Part shown: positions 8,071 through 15,777 of the stretch, piece after piece | Position numbering within the stretch: the stretch's first letter is position 1 | Layout: every line of letters starts with the position of its first letter | DNA from: Naasia sp. | Lineage (GTDB): Bacteria; Actinomycetota; Actinomycetes; Actinomycetales; Microbacteriaceae | Reading direction: 5' to 3' | Length of the DNA stretch: 35,159 nucleotides | Assembly: GCA_025463675.1 (NCBI GenBank) | Contig: JAODAX010000015.1 | Coordinates: 1 to 35,159 of the forward strand | Program-made: the position numbers and the translations under genes | Notes under the pieces: model-generated | Told to the model about the DNA's origin: nothing | The model's database searches: none | Seen by the model: the letters and a program-made list of their open reading frames with translations, nothing else

Positions 8071-9452
8071 TCGCTGCGCTTCCGGCCGATCCCGGCCACG
8101 GTCGCGCCGCGCGACCCGCCCCGGGTCAATCGCGCGATGAGGAACAGCACCGCACCGACGACCACGTAGCCGGCGGTGCCGAGCCAGACCATGCCGGTCT
8201 GCTGAGTGAGCAGCACGATGCTGGCGATGATCGCGAGCACCGGCACCACCCGCCACACGCTGAAGTGGGAGTGCTCCACCTTGTCCTTCTTCAGCACGAG
8301 GACGCTGACGTTGGCGGTCAGGAACACCAGCAGCAGGAGAAGCACGGTCGTCTCCGCGAGGCTGCCGACATCGCCCAGAAAGCTCAGCACCATCGTGGCG
8401 CCGCCGACGACGAGGATCGACACCCACGGGGTGCGGCGGTTGGGCAGCACTCGCCCGAACGCCGACGGAAGCAGGCCGTCCTCGGCGAGACCGAACGCGA
8501 CGCGGCTCGCCATCACCATGAACAGCAGGGCCCCGTTCGCGATGGCGACGAGCGCGATGAGGCTGAACAGCCACTCCGGGATGCCGACGCCGCTCTGCGC
8601 GACCACATCGAGCAGCGGGCCACTGGACTCGGCGAGTTCGGCCGGCTCCACGACGAGGACGGCGCCGAGCGCGATCAGCAGGTAGACGAGGGCGGCGGTG
8701 AGGAGCGCGCCGAACAGTGCCCGCGGGTACGACTTCGACGGGTTCTTCACCTCTTCCGCCATATTCGCGGCCGCCTCGAAGCCGAGGAACGAGAAGAACG
8801 CGACGATGCTCGCGGCGAAGGCACCCTGCAGGGGCGGGACGTCGGAATTGAATTCGAATACGCGGCCCGGGTCACCACCGCCACCGCCGAACACGACGGC
8901 CGCGCAGAAGATGACGATGACGAGACCGCTCACCTCGATGACGGACGCGACCAGGTTCGCGGTCAGCGACTCGCGCACCCCGCGCAGGTTCACCAGGGTG
9001 AGGACGGCGATGAACACGATCGCCGCGAGCAGGGGGTTCACCGGCCACAGCGCGCCCAGATAGTCGCCCGAGAAGGCGTTGGCGAGCGCGGCGGCGGTGG
9101 TGATGCCGGAGGCCATCATCAGGAACCCGACCATGAACGACAGGAACGGGATGCCGAATGCCCGCTCCACATACCGGGCCGCGCCGCCCGCGTGCGGGTA
9201 CTTGGTGATCAGCTCCGCGTAGGTGCCGGCGGTCAGCAGCGCCACGACGAGCGCGATGAGCAGCGGCAGCCAGATCACCCCGCCGACATCCGCGGACATG
9301 GTCCCGACCAGCGTGTAGATGCCGGCGCCCAGGGTGTCGCCGACGATGAACGCGAACAGCAGGGGAGTGGTGACAACCCGCTTCAGCTTCGTCTTCAAGA
9401 CAGCGGAGTCCGAATCGACGACATTGGAGAACGCACCCGCAGCCTCAGTCAT
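8067..9452 (-). CDS. APC-family amino acid permease
   Basis: A 461-aa transporter with about 12 hydrophobic segments. The N-terminal stretch [23 protein letters not shown] is the TM1 signature of the APC superfamily, with the unwound G-[AG]-G-I motif. PFSSM-like family features include [13 protein letters not shown] and [14 protein letters not shown]. The start is ATG at 9452; the reading frame extends further upstream but only as Arg-rich non-homologous sequence. It is divergent from the glycated-amine operon with a shared 308-bp gap, so it may be co-regulated. E. coli FrlA, a fructoselysine carrier, is also an APC protein, which makes uptake of the same substrate or its amino acid product plausible but unproven. 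A close paralogue lies at 23916-25250. Confidence 0.9.
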   Translation of the reverse strand: MTEAAGAFSNVVDSDSAVLKTKLKRVVTTPLLFAFIVGDTLGAGIYTLVGTMSADVGGVIWLPLLIALVVALLTAGTYAELITKYPHAGGAARYVERAFGIPFLSFMVGFLMMASGITTAAALANAFSGDYLGALWPVNPLLAAIVFIAVLTLVNLRGVRESLTANLVASVIEVSGLVIVIFCAAVVFGGGGGDPGRVFEFNSDVPPLQGAFAASIVAFFSFLGFEAAANMAEEVKNPSKSYPRALFGALLTAALVYLLIALGAVLVVEPAELAESSGPLLDVVAQSGVGIPEWLFSLIALVAIANGALLFMVMASRVAFGLAEDGLLPSAFGRVLPNRRTPWVSILVVGGATMVLSFLGDVGSLAETTVLLLLLVFLTANVSVLVLKKDKVEHSHFSVWRVVPVLAIIASIVLLTQQTGMVWLGTAGYVVVGAVLFLIARLTRGGSRGATVAGIGRKRSD

Positions 9453-9653
9453 GCGCCCACTAGAGCGAGTTGCGGGCCTCTCGCGAAAGGGGTTGCGCGG
9501 AGGCCGCCGGAGGCGCACCTTGCGGCGACGAGCCCCGGCCGTCCGTTCGGGTTGGGCGGCCGGGGTCCTCCTCTCTTCGGCGCGGGTCGCCGATCGGATG
9601 GAATCCTCCGGTGTTTCCGTCGCGTGACGTTTCGCCGTTTCGCCGTGTCGTTC

Positions 9654-9718
9654 TTGACCACGGGTGGTCTGACATGGTTTCCTACCCGTCAGACACCCCA
9701 CACGGTTGTCTGACAACC
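9654..9718 (+). promoter_or_regulatory. Triple GTCTGAC operator in the divergent promoter region
   Basis: GTCTGAC occurs at 9667-9673 (plus), 9688-9694 (minus) and 9708-9714 (plus). Centres are 21 and 20 bp apart, about two helical turns. The third copy is the core of a perfect 15-bp palindrome, GGTTGTCTGACAACC (9704-9718). HutC-subfamily GntR regulators bind short palindromes of the GTCTAGAC kind, so the GntR protein encoded at 14879-15670 is the likely ligand. A TTGACC -35-like box is at 9654-9659; no clear -10 could be chosen. Function is inferred. Confidence 0.55.
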
Positions 9719-9760
9719 TGGCCACGGACTCGCCTGGCCGACCCGGACGGAAAGAACTCC

Positions 9761-10774
9761 ATGCTGAACTTCGACGCAGATCGCTTCATCAAGATCCAGA
9801 GCGACGCACTCGCCATCGAGCCCCGCCTCAACGAGACCATCGCGAAGCTGATCGCGGAGGGCGCGCAGAACCTCTTCTTCCTCGGCGCCGGGGGAGTGAT
9901 GTTCCTCACCCAGCCCGCCTTCCACCTGCTGCAGACCAAGTCGCTGTTCCCCGTCTTCTACGAGATGGGTGCCGAGCTGGTCGAGACCGGCAACCGTCAC
10001 CTGGGCGAGAAGTCGATCGTCGTCATGCCCTCCCTCTCCGGCACCACGAAAGAGGCGATCGCCGCCCTCGATTACGCGAAGGAGCGCGGCGCCACGGTCA
10101 TCAGCTTCACCGGCCACGCCGACACCCCCATCGCCCAGAAGGCCGACGTGAACTTCACCACGTTCGCCGCGGACGACACCTCCTCCGAGATGTTCTACCT
10201 CGAGACCCTCCTGGTAGCGCTCAGCGTGATGAAGGCCCGCGGCGAGTTCGACGAGTACGACGCGACCATCGGCGAGCTGCAGCAGCTACCGAAGCTCCTC
10301 GTCGACGTGAAGGCCGCGTTCGAGGCGAAAGCCGAGCAGTTCGCTCAGGAGATCAAGGACGACGGCTACCACATCATCACCGGCGCCGGCTCGACCTGGC
10401 CGGAGGCGCACTACTACGGCATGTGCATCCTCGAGGAGATGCAGTGGATCCGCACCCGCCCGGTGCACGCGTCCGACTTCTTCCACGGCGCGCTGGAGCT
10501 CGTCGAGGAGAACGTCAGCGTCATCATCCTGAAGGGTGAGGACGAGTCCCGCGGCCTGACCGAGCGCGTCGAAGCCTTTGCACCCCGCGTCACCAACAAG
10601 GTGCGCGTGCTCGACACCAAGGACTTCGAGCTCCCCGGCATCTCCTCGACCACCCGCGCGCTCATCTCCCCGGTGCTGCTCGCCACCGTCTTCGAGCGGA
10701 TCAGCGCGCACCTCGAGGTGCTCCGCGACCACCCGCTGACCACCCGTCGCTACTACAAGCGGCTCACCTACTGA
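9761..10774 (+). CDS. frlB: SIS-domain deglycase, FrlB-like (glycated amino acid 6-phosphate deglycase)
   Basis: A 337-aa protein with two SIS (phosphosugar isomerase) domains, about residues 25-165 and 195-335. FrlB/FraB enzymes split an Amadori compound phosphorylated at sugar C6 into glucose 6-phosphate and a free amine. Visible signs are LSGTTKEAIAALDYAKERGA (92-111), HADTPIAQKADV, EEMQWIRTRPVHASDFFHG, GEDESRGLTERV and the terminal RRYYKRLTY, all aligning by eye with E. coli FrlB. Glu226 and His242 are spaced 16 residues apart, matching the acid/base pair proposed for FraB and FrlB. The start is ATG 9761 with GGACGGAAAGAA just upstream; longer readings run through the operator. It is the first gene of the operon. 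Substrate (fructoselysine, fructoseasparagine or another) is open. Confidence 0.82.
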   Translation: MLNFDADRFIKIQSDALAIEPRLNETIAKLIAEGAQNLFFLGAGGVMFLTQPAFHLLQTKSLFPVFYEMGAELVETGNRHLGEKSIVVMPSLSGTTKEAIAALDYAKERGATVISFTGHADTPIAQKADVNFTTFAADDTSSEMFYLETLLVALSVMKARGEFDEYDATIGELQQLPKLLVDVKAAFEAKAEQFAQEIKDDGYHIITGAGSTWPEAHYYGMCILEEMQWIRTRPVHASDFFHGALELVEENVSVIILKGEDESRGLTERVEAFAPRVTNKVRVLDTKDFELPGISSTTRALISPVLLATVFERISAHLEVLRDHPLTTRRYYKRLTY

Positions 10775-10780
10775 GCCGCG

Positions 10781-10794
10781 GACTCCCCGGAGTC
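10781..10794 (+). terminator. Small hairpin between deglycase and binding-protein genes
   Basis: GACTCCCCGGAGTC forms a 5-6 bp stem with a tight loop 6 nt after the deglycase stop. It is too short for a strong terminator but could stabilise mRNA ends and raise binding-protein expression. Confidence 0.3.
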
Positions 10795-10845
10795 GCAGGC
10801 ACCGACGCCCGCACCAACCCCGTACCGCGCACTGAGAGGACAACT

Positions 10846-12165
10846 GTGAAGAACAAGATCATCGCCGCAATCGCGGCCGGAGGGGCCATCACGATGGCCC
10901 TGGCTGGCTGCGGTGGAGGAAACGGCGGCACGCCCGCCGCCGATGTGGACCTCTCCGAGGTCACCCACGAAGGCACCGTCAGCGTCATCACCCGCTACGC
11001 CGGCAACTACGAGTCGTTCTTCGAGAAGATGAAGGCCGACTACGAGGACATGCATCCGGATGTCACAATCGACCTCCAGCAGGAGTCCGACCAGGGCTAC
11101 AAGGACAAGATCAAGACCCTCACGGCGTCGCAGAGCCTGCCGGACATCTACTTCACCTGGCCGGGCAACTACGCCGAGCAGTTCTACGACAACGGTGTCG
11201 CGCTCGACCTCACCGAGGTCATCGCCCCCGGCACCGAATGGGGCGACACGATGGCCCCGAGCGCCCTCGAGGCCTTCACCAAGGAGGGCGTCACCTACGC
11301 CGTCCCGTTCGGACTCGACGCCAAGTTCATGGTCTACAACCAGAAGCTGTTCGCCGACGCCGGGGTCACCGTGCCGGAGACGCTCGAGGAGCTCATCGAG
11401 ACCTGCGGCACGCTCCGCGCCGCCGGCATCACCCCGATGTCGTTCGGCAACGTGGACGGCTGGCCCGCCCTGCACTACATCACGCAGCTCAACAGCTACA
11501 ACGTGCCGGCCGAGACCCTTGCCGCGGACTTCAAGCCGGAGACGGCCACGTTCGACCACCCGGGCTACGCGAAGTCGCTCGAGCAGTTCACCGAGATCCT
11601 CACCGAGTGCACCGACAGCGGCACCGGCGCGAACGGCGTCGACTACTACACCGAGCGTGACGCGTTCGGTGCGGGCAAGGCGGCGATGTTCTACGTGGAG
11701 AACCTCGAGTTCGGCGCGACCGTGCCCGAGGGCAGCCAGGCCGAGGCGGATGGGTGGGACCAGTTCAAGCTGCCCGCGCCGTCCGACGCCGAAGGCGACA
11801 CCGAGGCGCTCACCGGTGCCCCGGACGGGTTCCTGATCAACTCCCGCTCGAAGAACGCCGCGCTCGCGGTCGACTTCATGAAGTTCGTCACCAGCCAGGA
11901 GAACGCGTCCGAGCTCACCGCTCAGATGGGCATCCCGAGCCCGGTGAAGGACTCGCTCACCGAGGAGAACTCCACGCCGCAGCTCCGCGAGAGCATCGAC
12001 GTGCTGCAGTCCGCCTCGAGCCTGTCGATCTGGCTCGACACGGTCACGGTCCCCGATGTGGCGGACGCGTTCCTCTCCGGCGTGGAGGGCCTGATCTCGG
12101 GCGCCCGCAGCCCGGAGGACGTCATGTCCTCGGTCCAGGCCGCATCAGAGCAGGCAAAGGGCTAG
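10846..12165 (+). CDS. Extracellular solute-binding lipoprotein of a CUT1-type ABC importer
   Basis: A 439-aa SBP_bac_1-type (carbohydrate/oligosaccharide class) lipoprotein. The signal peptide ends at lipobox LAGC, Cys22. The body shows VSVITRYAGNYESFFEKMKADYEDMHPDVTI-type beginning, LPDIYFTWPGNYAEQFYDNG, and AVPFGLDAKFMVYNQKLFADAG, as in sugar-binding proteins. The start is GTG 10846, with GAGAGGA at 10834-10840. It is placed between a deglycase and two sugar permeases, so the ligand is expected to be a glycated amino acid or related sugar-amine conjugate rather than a plain sugar. That is inference. The permease follows after 3 nt. Confidence 0.9.
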   Translation: MKNKIIAAIAAGGAITMALAGCGGGNGGTPAADVDLSEVTHEGTVSVITRYAGNYESFFEKMKADYEDMHPDVTIDLQQESDQGYKDKIKTLTASQSLPDIYFTWPGNYAEQFYDNGVALDLTEVIAPGTEWGDTMAPSALEAFTKEGVTYAVPFGLDAKFMVYNQKLFADAGVTVPETLEELIETCGTLRAAGITPMSFGNVDGWPALHYITQLNSYNVPAETLAADFKPETATFDHPGYAKSLEQFTEILTECTDSGTGANGVDYYTERDAFGAGKAAMFYVENLEFGATVPEGSQAEADGWDQFKLPAPSDAEGDTEALTGAPDGFLINSRSKNAALAVDFMKFVTSQENASELTAQMGIPSPVKDSLTEENSTPQLRESIDVLQSASSLSIWLDTVTVPDVADAFLSGVEGLISGARSPEDVMSSVQAASEQAKG

Positions 12166-12168
12166 CGC

Positions 12169-13131
12169 ATGTCGGAGGGGGCCCTTGTCACGGAGGCCAA
12201 TCGCGTCGAACTGACGAGGGCCTCCTCCACCCTGGACGAGCCGAAGGGCGGCCACGGTCGCGGCCGCAAGTGGCGCGGCCTGCTCTGGGCGCTGCCCGCC
12301 CTGGTGCTCCTCTGCCTGTTCGTCTACTGGCCGCTGCTGCTCAACTTCCGCTACAGCGTCGAGCAGTCGAACATCTTCACCGGCGAGCAGACGTTCGTCG
12401 GCGCGGACAACTACGTGAAGATGGCGGGCGACCCCATCTTCTGGCGGGCGCTCGGCAACAACGTCCTCTACTCGGTCGTCTCGGTGGCATTCCAGGTGTT
12501 CGGCGCCCTGATCCTGGCCGCCATCATCGAGGGGCTGCGCCGGGAGCGCCTCCGCTCCTGGCTCCGCGCGATCTACTTCGTGCCGTCGGCGATGTCGCTC
12601 ACCGTCACCGGCCTGCTGTTCGCCTTCATCTACCAGCCGAAAGGCGGCCTGCTCAACGGCCTGCTCGAGTCGCTCGGGCTCGGCGGCCTGGCGCAGGCCT
12701 GGCTCGGCAACCCGGACACCGCGATGGGCGCCATCATCGCGATGAGCCAGTGGCAGGGCTTCGGCTACTCCACCCTGCTGTTCGCGGTCGCGATCCAGCG
12801 CATCCCGTCCGAGCTGTACGAGGCTGCCGCCATCGACGGCATCGGCCCCATCCGGCGGGTCTTCTCGATCACCATCCCGCTCGTGCGGGAAATGACCACC
12901 CTGATGATCATCGTCACGCTGTCCGGCGCGTTCCAGGTGTTCAACGAGGTCATGGTCACCACGTCCGGCGGCCCCGACAACTCCACCCAGGTGCTCGGCA
13001 CCTGGCTGTACCGCAGCGGCTTCGTGAAGAACGACTTCGGCTACGCCGCCGCCATCGCGGTGGTCATGTTCGTGATCACCCTCACGCTCGCCATCGTCCA
13101 GGTGACGATCGCCAACAGGAAGAGGCTCTGA
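12169..13131 (+). CDS. CUT1-type ABC permease, first subunit (MalF/UgpA-like)
   Basis: A 320-aa membrane protein. A cytoplasmic basic N-terminus (about 45 residues) is followed by six predicted hydrophobic segments starting with WALPALVLLCLFVYWPLLL. The EAA loop ELYEAAAIDGIGPIRRVFSI begins at residue 215. The reading ends by sharing one base with the second permease (TGATG at 13129-13133), indicating coupled translation and an obligate heterodimer. AAAGGG (12156-12161) is the likely ribosome site. No ATPase gene is in the operon, so a shared MsmK/UgpC-type ATPase elsewhere is expected to power it. Confidence 0.9.
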   Translation: MSEGALVTEANRVELTRASSTLDEPKGGHGRGRKWRGLLWALPALVLLCLFVYWPLLLNFRYSVEQSNIFTGEQTFVGADNYVKMAGDPIFWRALGNNVLYSVVSVAFQVFGALILAAIIEGLRRERLRSWLRAIYFVPSAMSLTVTGLLFAFIYQPKGGLLNGLLESLGLGGLAQAWLGNPDTAMGAIIAMSQWQGFGYSTLLFAVAIQRIPSELYEAAAIDGIGPIRRVFSITIPLVREMTTLMIIVTLSGAFQVFNEVMVTTSGGPDNSTQVLGTWLYRSGFVKNDFGYAAAIAVVMFVITLTLAIVQVTIANRKRL

Positions 13132-14024
13132 TGGCCGACACCGTCGCCGTCCGCCCGGTGCATCGCGGCTCCGCTCGGTCCCCCCGCCCCGTCGGCGTGC
13201 TCGGCTTCTGGCGGATCGTGGGCCGGCTGATGATCTTCGGCCTCCTCGCAGCGCTCGTCATCGCCGTGGTGTATCCGATCCTGTGGATGGGCATCAGCTC
13301 GCTGAAGACCAACTCGGAAATTCTCGGCAACCCGTTCGGCTGGCCGGACGCCCTCGACTTCGGCAGCTACGTCCGCGCCCTCGACAGCGGGGTCGCCACC
13401 TACTTCCTGAACAGCGTCATCGTCACCGGCGCGAGCGTGATCCTCACCACGCTGATCAGCACCTGGGCGGCCTACGCCCTCACCCGGATCACGATCCCGT
13501 TCAGCAAGGGCATCCTGTACCTGATCATCGGCGGGCTGATGCTGGCCCCCACGGTCGCAGTCATCCCGCTGGTGAAGCTGCTGCAGGCGTGGGGCATCTA
13601 CGACACCTACTGGGCGCTGATCCTGCTCTACACGGCCTTCCGGATCCCGTTCACAACCTTCCTGATCCGCTCGTACATGATCGACCTGCCGCTCGAGGTC
13701 GACGAGGCGGCGGTGCTCGACGGTGCATCCACCTGGCAGACGTTCTGGCGGGTCATCCTGCCGATGTGCACGCCGATCATCATCTCGGCGGTCATCCTGC
13801 AGGTCCTGTTCGCCTGGAACGAGTACCTGTTCGCGCTCATCTTCATCGGCGACGAGAGCCTCAAGACCCTCCCGGTGGGGCTCGCGACCCTGTCCTCGCG
13901 GGCCGTCACCGACTTCCCGGCCGTGTTCGCCGGCATGACTCTCGCCGCAATCCCGATGATCGCGCTGTTCTTCCTCTGCCAGCGCTACTTCATCCGCGGC
14001 CTCGCCGACGGCGTCGGCAAGTAA
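13131..14024 (+). CDS. CUT1-type ABC permease, second subunit (MalG/UgpE-like)
   Basis: A 297-aa membrane protein with six predicted membrane segments. YPILWMGISSLKTNSEIL near residues 44-61 is the standard MalG-family entry. The EAA loop EVDEAAVLDGASTWQTFWRV begins at residue 189, and the C-terminus QRYFIRGLADGVGK is typical of the subunit. ATG 13131 overlaps the stop of the first permease by one base; AGGAAGAGG inside that gene serves as ribosome site. It completes the membrane channel for the binding protein at 10846. Confidence 0.92.
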   Translation: MADTVAVRPVHRGSARSPRPVGVLGFWRIVGRLMIFGLLAALVIAVVYPILWMGISSLKTNSEILGNPFGWPDALDFGSYVRALDSGVATYFLNSVIVTGASVILTTLISTWAAYALTRITIPFSKGILYLIIGGLMLAPTVAVIPLVKLLQAWGIYDTYWALILLYTAFRIPFTTFLIRSYMIDLPLEVDEAAVLDGASTWQTFWRVILPMCTPIIISAVILQVLFAWNEYLFALIFIGDESLKTLPVGLATLSSRAVTDFPAVFAGMTLAAIPMIALFFLCQRYFIRGLADGVGK

Positions 14025-14060
14025 CGTCGATCGTCCCCCACCCCCGAGGAGCCTGATCCC

Positions 14061-14882
14061 ATGACCTCCCTGCGATTCGCCACGGTCGGCGACAACACCA
14101 TCGACCAGTACTTCGGCGACGAGAACGTCAGCTACGTCGGCGGCAATGCCGTCAACGTGGCGGTCCAGCTCCGTCTGCTCGGCAACGAGGTGGACTACGC
14201 GGGCGCCGTCGGAGACGATGAGGACGGCCGCCGCATCCGCGCAGCTCTCGAGGAGCGCGGCATCGGCGTCGACGGCCTCGAGGTGCTGCCCGGGATCACG
14301 TCGATCTCGCAGATCATCGTGCGCCCGGACGGCGAGCGGGTCATCGGCTTCGAGGACTTCGCCACCTCCGCCGACTATCGTCCGGACACCGCCCGGCTCG
14401 ACACGCTCTCCCGCTGCACTGTCGTGCACATCGGGATGAGCCCGTTCGCCGCGGAGATCCGCCGGGAACTGAAGAGACGCGGCACGCTTGTCAGCCAGGA
14501 CTGCGCGGTGAGCGCCGGCTACGACAGCCTCGACGTGGCGTTCGGCTCTGCCGGCGCGGACGAGCCGACCGCCCGGCGGCTCGCCGAAGAAGCTCTCGCC
14601 GGCGGCGCGACCCTCGCCGTCGTCACCCAGGGAGCGGCGGGCAGCATCGCGTACGACGGCACCACCTGGTGGTCGCAGGCGGCCGATCCGGTCACCGTGG
14701 TGGACACGACCGGCGCGGGCGACAGCTTCATCGCCGGCTTCCTCTCCGTCTATGGGCGGGGCGGCAGCATTTCGGAGAGTCTGGCGTCCGGCGCGGCATC
14801 CGCCGCCAGCACGTGCGGCCGACTGGGCGCATTCGAGCAGCCGTCGTTGGCGATCTCGCCGAGTGAGAGGCGGCCGGCGTGA
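14061..14882 (+). CDS. frlD: PfkB-family kinase, FrlD-like (fructosamine 6-kinase)
   Basis: A 273-aa sugar kinase of the ribokinase/PfkB family. The sugar-binding GG motif is in YVGGNAVNVAV (residues 26-35), and the catalytic motif DTTGAGDSFIAGFL begins at Asp215 with catalytic base Asp221. By eye it resembles E. coli fructoselysine 6-kinase FrlD: TVGDNTIDQY at the start, AVGDDEDG, a DVAFGSAG segment in place of DFAFASAP, and VVTQGAAGSIAYDG. FrlD phosphorylates fructoselysine at C6 to make the FrlB substrate. Its presence with a FrlB-like deglycase is the main argument for Amadori catabolism. The start is ATG 14061, with GAGGAG at 14046-14051. It overlaps the regulator gene by GTGA. Confidence 0.82.
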   Translation: MTSLRFATVGDNTIDQYFGDENVSYVGGNAVNVAVQLRLLGNEVDYAGAVGDDEDGRRIRAALEERGIGVDGLEVLPGITSISQIIVRPDGERVIGFEDFATSADYRPDTARLDTLSRCTVVHIGMSPFAAEIRRELKRRGTLVSQDCAVSAGYDSLDVAFGSAGADEPTARRLAEEALAGGATLAVVTQGAAGSIAYDGTTWWSQAADPVTVVDTTGAGDSFIAGFLSVYGRGGSISESLASGAASAASTCGRLGAFEQPSLAISPSERRPA

Positions 14883-15670
14883 GAATCGTGCACTCGCCGC
14901 GAGAGGATTCCCCCGTGGAGACCAACGGCAACGGGCAGGGCAACGGCGGGAACGGCGCGCGCGCGCCGATGTCGGTGCAGCTGCGCGACGCGCTGCTGGC
15001 GTACTTCGAGGAGCACGGCGTCAAGCCGGGCGACCGGGTGCTCAGCGAGCCGGAGATCGTCGACCAGTTCAAAGTTGGCCGCAGCACCGCCCGCGAAGCA
15101 CTCAAGCTGCTCGAGCACGACGGGCTCGTGGAGGTTCGTCCGGGCCTCGGCCGCTACCTGAGCTCGCTATCGGCCGCCTCCGTCGCGCGGCCGGTCACCC
15201 GATTCGAGTCGGTGTCGGAGATGCTCCGCGGACTCGGCTACAACGCCGAGACCCTCGTTCTCTCGGTCAGGGAGGACCTGCCGGACGAGCTCGAGCGGGC
15301 GGGCCTCTCGATCGCCGCGGACCGGACCGTGGTCCGAGTGGAGCGCCTCCGCTCGGAGGGCGACGCCCCCCTCATTTACAGCGTCGACACGATCATCCGC
15401 GACTACATCCCGGGCCCGATCCGGCACGTCGACTGGGGCGGCTCCATCTCCCGGCTGCTGGAGGACCAGGGCAGGCGGCTGACCTTCTCGACCGCCCGCA
15501 TCCGCGCGCTCAACCTGCCGGAGGATGTGGCGACCCGCTACTCGCTGAGCGGCTTCGATCCGTGGCTGCTGATCGCCGAGACGGCGTTCTCAACCGCCGG
15601 CGAACCCGTTCTCTACGCCGAGGACTACCACCGCGGCGACCTGTTCAGCTTCAACGTGCTGCGGCGCTGA
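14879..15670 (+). CDS. GntR-family regulator with UTRA domain (HutC/FrlR type)
   Basis: A 263-aa regulator. After a Gly/Asn-rich unstructured N-terminus, residues 32-95 form the winged helix (RVLSEPEIVDQFKVGRST followed by AREALKLLEHDGLVEVRPG). Residues about 105-262 are a UTRA ligand-binding domain (YNAETLVLSVREDLP, RVERLRSEGDAPLIYSVD, YAEDYHRGDLFSFNVLRR). GTG 14879 overlaps the kinase stop as GTGA; GTG 14915, with GAGAGGA at 14901-14907, is an alternative that only removes 12 non-conserved residues. In E. coli and Salmonella the frl and fra operons also carry such a GntR gene. It probably controls this operon through the GTCTGAC sites at 9667-9718, with the substrate or a phosphorylated intermediate as effector. 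Confidence 0.88.
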   Translation: MRIVHSPREDSPVETNGNGQGNGGNGARAPMSVQLRDALLAYFEEHGVKPGDRVLSEPEIVDQFKVGRSTAREALKLLEHDGLVEVRPGLGRYLSSLSAASVARPVTRFESVSEMLRGLGYNAETLVLSVREDLPDELERAGLSIAADRTVVRVERLRSEGDAPLIYSVDTIIRDYIPGPIRHVDWGGSISRLLEDQGRRLTFSTARIRALNLPEDVATRYSLSGFDPWLLIAETAFSTAGEPVLYAEDYHRGDLFSFNVLRR

Positions 15671-15777
15671 CCCACGCTCGGCCGTCCGCATCGCCTCCTC
15701 GAGGCGAGCGGTGTCGGCCGTGCGCGGCGAACGCCCCCACCGCCCTTCCGCCTTCTCCAACGACCGCAAGGAACGCC

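Noticed and set aside
9453-9725. N-terminal extension of the APC permease
   Set aside because: Arg-rich, lies on the operator region, and homology starts after ATG 9452.
9470-9760. N-terminal extension of the deglycase
   Set aside because: It would translate the operator sites, and FrlB homology starts at ATG 9761 with a ribosome site.
9761-10774. Reading the SIS protein as a GlmS or AgaS isomerase
   Set aside because: The order of blocks and the RRYY ending fit FrlB better, and a FrlD-like kinase is in the same operon.
11754-13130. Long plus-strand frame across the binding protein and first permease
   Set aside because: Arg/Gly/Ala/Pro/His-rich shadow of two genes with clear families; only its last part (13131-14024) is the real permease.
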